Positions 61,768-64,000 of a DNA stretch of 64,000 nucleotides are shown here, in pieces; within the stretch, counting starts at the first letter, position 1; every line of letters begins with the position of its first letter. Origin of the DNA: Sediminicola sp037203765 (GTDB lineage: Bacteria > Bacteroidota > Bacteroidia > Flavobacteriales > Flavobacteriaceae). Below the pieces are notes generated by a model, which was not told the origin of the DNA, did not search any database, and worked only from the letters and a program-made list of their open reading frames with translations. The stretch is taken from positions 266,313 to 330,312 of the forward strand of contig NZ_JBBCAS010000004.1 in assembly GCF_037203765.1 (NCBI RefSeq). The letters are read 5' to 3'. A program made the position numbers and the translations under genes.

Positions 61768-63573
61768 ATGTGGATCTATCTCTTAAAATTTAGTGCACTT
61801 CTGGCCATCTTCCTGCTGTTCTACAAGGTATTTTTGGAACAGGCTACCATGCACCAATTTAAACGATTCTACTTATTGGGGGCCTTCCTTCTTGCCATGG
61901 GCATTCCGGCCATTACCTTCACCGAATATGTTTTGGTGGAACCGCAAACCTTCAGTACAGATTTTGTACAAGCCTCCACCTTAGCGCAAAATCCCACCCT
62001 TATAAATGAACCCATTACTTATTTTCCCTATATCCTATGGGGTCTCTATGGACTTGGGGTAGTCTTGTTCTCCATCAAATTTTTAATCAATCTATCAGGG
62101 GTCATCAAAAGGATCAAAAATAATCCGAAAGAAAAGTCCGGTCACTGCCAACATGTTTTACTGCAAGATCCAATAGCACCACATACCTTTTTCAGCTATG
62201 TATTTTTCAACAAGAAAAAATACATATCCCACCAGATTCCACAAGAAGTTTTTTGGCATGAGGAGACCCATGCCAAACAAAAACACAGTCTGGATATCCT
62301 TCTGCTTGAGCTCCTGCAGATTGTTTTATGGTTCCATCCCCTGATCTATATTGCCAAGCATTTTATAAAACTGAACCACGAATTCCTGGCGGACGAAGGC
62401 GTACTGCACAAAGGGGCAACGACATCTACCTATCAAAAAATATTACTGGCATTTTCTTCTCCAGATAATCCAGAACCAGTTTTATCAAATTCAATCAATT
62501 ATTTATCAATCAAAAAACGAATCATCATCATGAAAACACACACTTCTCAAAAAGCCCTTTGGCTCAAAAGTCTATTGCTGTTGCCTTTATTGGCACTATT
62601 GCTCTTTAGTTTTAGCAATAGGGAAATTGTGGAATTGGAACAGAAGACCACAGCACAACAAATAACGACCCCATCCAAAATAGCAACGGAGATACCCACG
62701 GAAAAAGCAGAAATCATTGAGATTCTCATCAATAAAAATGGACAGTTATTGGTCCATTCACAGTTGGTGGAGCTCAAAGACCTGGGTTCTTTTTTATTGA
62801 AGTACAATATGGACCTTTCCAAAGAAGAACGCTCACAAACGGTCCCTTCCATCATCACTATAGATCGGGAAGCCCCAAAAAAAGTCATCCAAGCAGTGGA
62901 GGCTATCCTTACGGAATACGGGGTGGCCACCATCAACATTAAGGGGAGGACGTACTCCCAACAAGAAAAAGGGGCCACCAATACGGAGATCAAAGAATAC
63001 AATGCCTTGGCCAGAAAGTACAATTCCCAAGCAAAAGGAAAGTACGTGATCAAAACAAAGGACGTGACACGCTTAAAGCAGCTTTATGACCGTATGACCC
63101 TGGAACAAAAGGCATCAGCGGAACTGTATCCCAACTTTCCACCTCCGCCACCAGCAGTTGCAACTCCCAAAACGCCCAAGGTGATGAAAAATTCGGATTT
63201 GCCTGCGCCACCGCCATTACCTGCCGATGCCCCTGAAGTCGCAACTCCAAAAACGCCCAAGGCTGCAGAAAACTACAAAAAGGGCAACCCCAAACCGGTC
63301 TATGACCATAAAGGTAGGGATGGAGAAAATTTAGCAGTAGTTGTCACCACCGATGAGAACCAGATTGCCCCGCCTCCTCCACCAATGCCCCCTTCTGCCG
63401 ATTTGGAAAAACTGGCGGAACAAGGAGCGACATTCTTCCTGAATGGAGAGCCCATTTCGGCTGAGGAAGCCATCAAAATTGCCAAGAAAAACAAGGATAT
63501 CAACATCAATATTGAAGGGGTAGATTCTGAGCCGCCAATGGTGAAGATCACGACCAAGTCATGGAAGAACTGA
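61768..63573 (+). CDS. BlaR1-like M56 membrane metallopeptidase
   Basis: 601 residues. N-terminal membrane segments (LLKFSALLAIFLLFYKVFLE, LYGLGVVLFSIKFLINLSGV), then the zinc protease motif HEETH (His164-His168) in WHEETHAKQKHSLDILLLELL, with LADEGV downstream. Another helix follows (WLKSLLLLPLLALLLFSF). The extracellular part has an ExbD/TonB-C-like segment (EIIEILINKNGQLLVHSQ) and a Pro-rich linker (PPPPPAVATP, PAPPPLP), then FFLNGEPISAEEAIKIAKKN. The beta-lactam sensor domain of classical BlaR1 is replaced by this Pro-rich domain, so it senses another signal. Operon with BlaI. Confidence 0.88.
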   Translation: MWIYLLKFSALLAIFLLFYKVFLEQATMHQFKRFYLLGAFLLAMGIPAITFTEYVLVEPQTFSTDFVQASTLAQNPTLINEPITYFPYILWGLYGLGVVLFSIKFLINLSGVIKRIKNNPKEKSGHCQHVLLQDPIAPHTFFSYVFFNKKKYISHQIPQEVFWHEETHAKQKHSLDILLLELLQIVLWFHPLIYIAKHFIKLNHEFLADEGVLHKGATTSTYQKILLAFSSPDNPEPVLSNSINYLSIKKRIIIMKTHTSQKALWLKSLLLLPLLALLLFSFSNREIVELEQKTTAQQITTPSKIATEIPTEKAEIIEILINKNGQLLVHSQLVELKDLGSFLLKYNMDLSKEERSQTVPSIITIDREAPKKVIQAVEAILTEYGVATINIKGRTYSQQEKGATNTEIKEYNALARKYNSQAKGKYVIKTKDVTRLKQLYDRMTLEQKASAELYPNFPPPPPAVATPKTPKVMKNSDLPAPPPLPADAPEVATPKTPKAAENYKKGNPKPVYDHKGRDGENLAVVVTTDENQIAPPPPPMPPSADLEKLAEQGATFFLNGEPISAEEAIKIAKKNKDININIEGVDSEPPMVKITTKSWKN

Positions 63574-63576
63574 GCA

Positions 63577-64000
63577 GTATCAAAACCTCTCGACTCCGCT
63601 CGAGGGGACCATGCTGGCGAAAACAATAACAGGCGATAAGCTTAAGCTGTCAGGTTGAGCGGAGTCGAAACCTTCATGACAGCAGTGCTAAGAATGAACC
63701 TCTCAACTCCGCTAGAGGGGACCATGCTGGCTAAAGCTATAATAATCGCAAAGCTTAAGCTGTCAGGTTGAGCAGAGTCGAAACCTCATTGACAGCAACA
63801 TCCAAAATACCTCTCGACTCCGCTCGAGATGACATTGGGAAGTACGACCTCTCGACTCCGCTCGAGGGGACCACGCTGGCTAAAACAATAACAGGCGCTA
63901 AGCTTAAGCTGTCAGGTTGAGCGGAGTCGAAACCTCATTGACAGCAACATCCAAAATACCTCTCGACTCCGCTCGAGATGACATTGGGAAGTACGACCTC
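63577..64000. repeat. Interspersed repeat family B, cluster 2 (runs off the window)
   Basis: Starts 4 bp after the BlaR1-like stop. Several units of CCTCTCGACTCCGCTCGAG ... GTCAGGTTGAGCGGAGTCGA ... CATTGACAGCAACATCC. It continues past the right edge of the window, so its extent is unknown. A tandem part repeats TACCTCTCGACTCCGCTCGA every ~40-110 bp. Confidence 0.88.

Overview
The window looks like chromosomal DNA of a marine-type Bacteroidota, most likely a member of the Flavobacteriaceae. The evidence is a SusC/SusD polysaccharide locus run by a one-protein hybrid two-component system, CarboxypepD-like TonB receptors, many lipoproteins with a short LxxC signal, a TAnnTTTG-type promoter, and no visible Shine-Dalgarno sequences. 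No species can be named from sequence alone.

Layout. 1-12 kb: a GAF-PAS-PAS sensor running off the left edge, a broken sulfide:quinone oxidoreductase tail, a lipoprotein, a TonB receptor with a thioredoxin partner, a lactamase-fold hydrolase, and a three-gene metal-uptake operon (His/Cys-rich protein, ZnuD-like receptor, lipoprotein). 12-19 kb: a persulfide dioxygenase-rhodanese fusion, a GIY-YIG nuclease enclosed by 135-bp repeats, a lone receiver protein started by TTG, an S9 peptidase and an amidohydrolase. 19-32 kb: a compact polysaccharide utilisation locus (SusC, SusD, GH130, sugar MFS transporter, alpha/alpha-type lipoprotein) with its 1401-residue regulator, and two direct-repeat pairs that are good operator candidates. 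32-35 kb: two large clusters of a palindromic interspersed repeat, a truncated gene, a secreted protein with a paralogue inside the island, and a DUF805 protein.

35.2-58.9 kb is a visibly AT-richer genomic island in tRNA-Leu(UAG). A 38-bp tRNA segment is repeated exactly at 35232, 58867 and 59011, and a tyrosine integrase lies just inside the right end, with the corpse of a second integrase at 55.7 kb. The left part of the island is built like an integron cassette array without an integron integrase: each cassette opens with a short core (GTTAGCCTAC, then GTTAGCAGC) whose exact reverse complement opens the 136-bp hairpin at its own 3' end. The cargo is defence-like: an HNH-like protein, a Cap4 nuclease plus SMC-type ATPase (Lamassu/ABC-3C type, with the middle gene apparently lost), an HNH nuclease fused in frame overlap to a HIT protein, a lone 614-residue PD-(D/E)XK protein, a nuclease-DUF2075 helicase, and then a four-gene operon at 46.55-53.07 kb.

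That operon is the best candidate for an undescribed system. It has a MazG-type pyrophosphatase, a GIY-YIG/DUF2075 helicase, a MutT-type Nudix hydrolase and a PLD/helicase/DUF3427 protein. Both large proteins end in the same LexA/UmuD-like S24 domain with an intact Ser-Lys pair 45 residues apart. Nucleotide-pool sanitation and two nuclease-helicases carrying an SOS-type autoprotease suggest a damage- or phage-responsive defence or repair module.

59-64 kb returns to ordinary chromosome: intact tRNA-Leu, an M20 dipeptidase, and a BlaI/BlaR1-type regulator-protease pair whose operators sit on the -33 and -7 promoter elements, between two clusters of a second interspersed repeat family.
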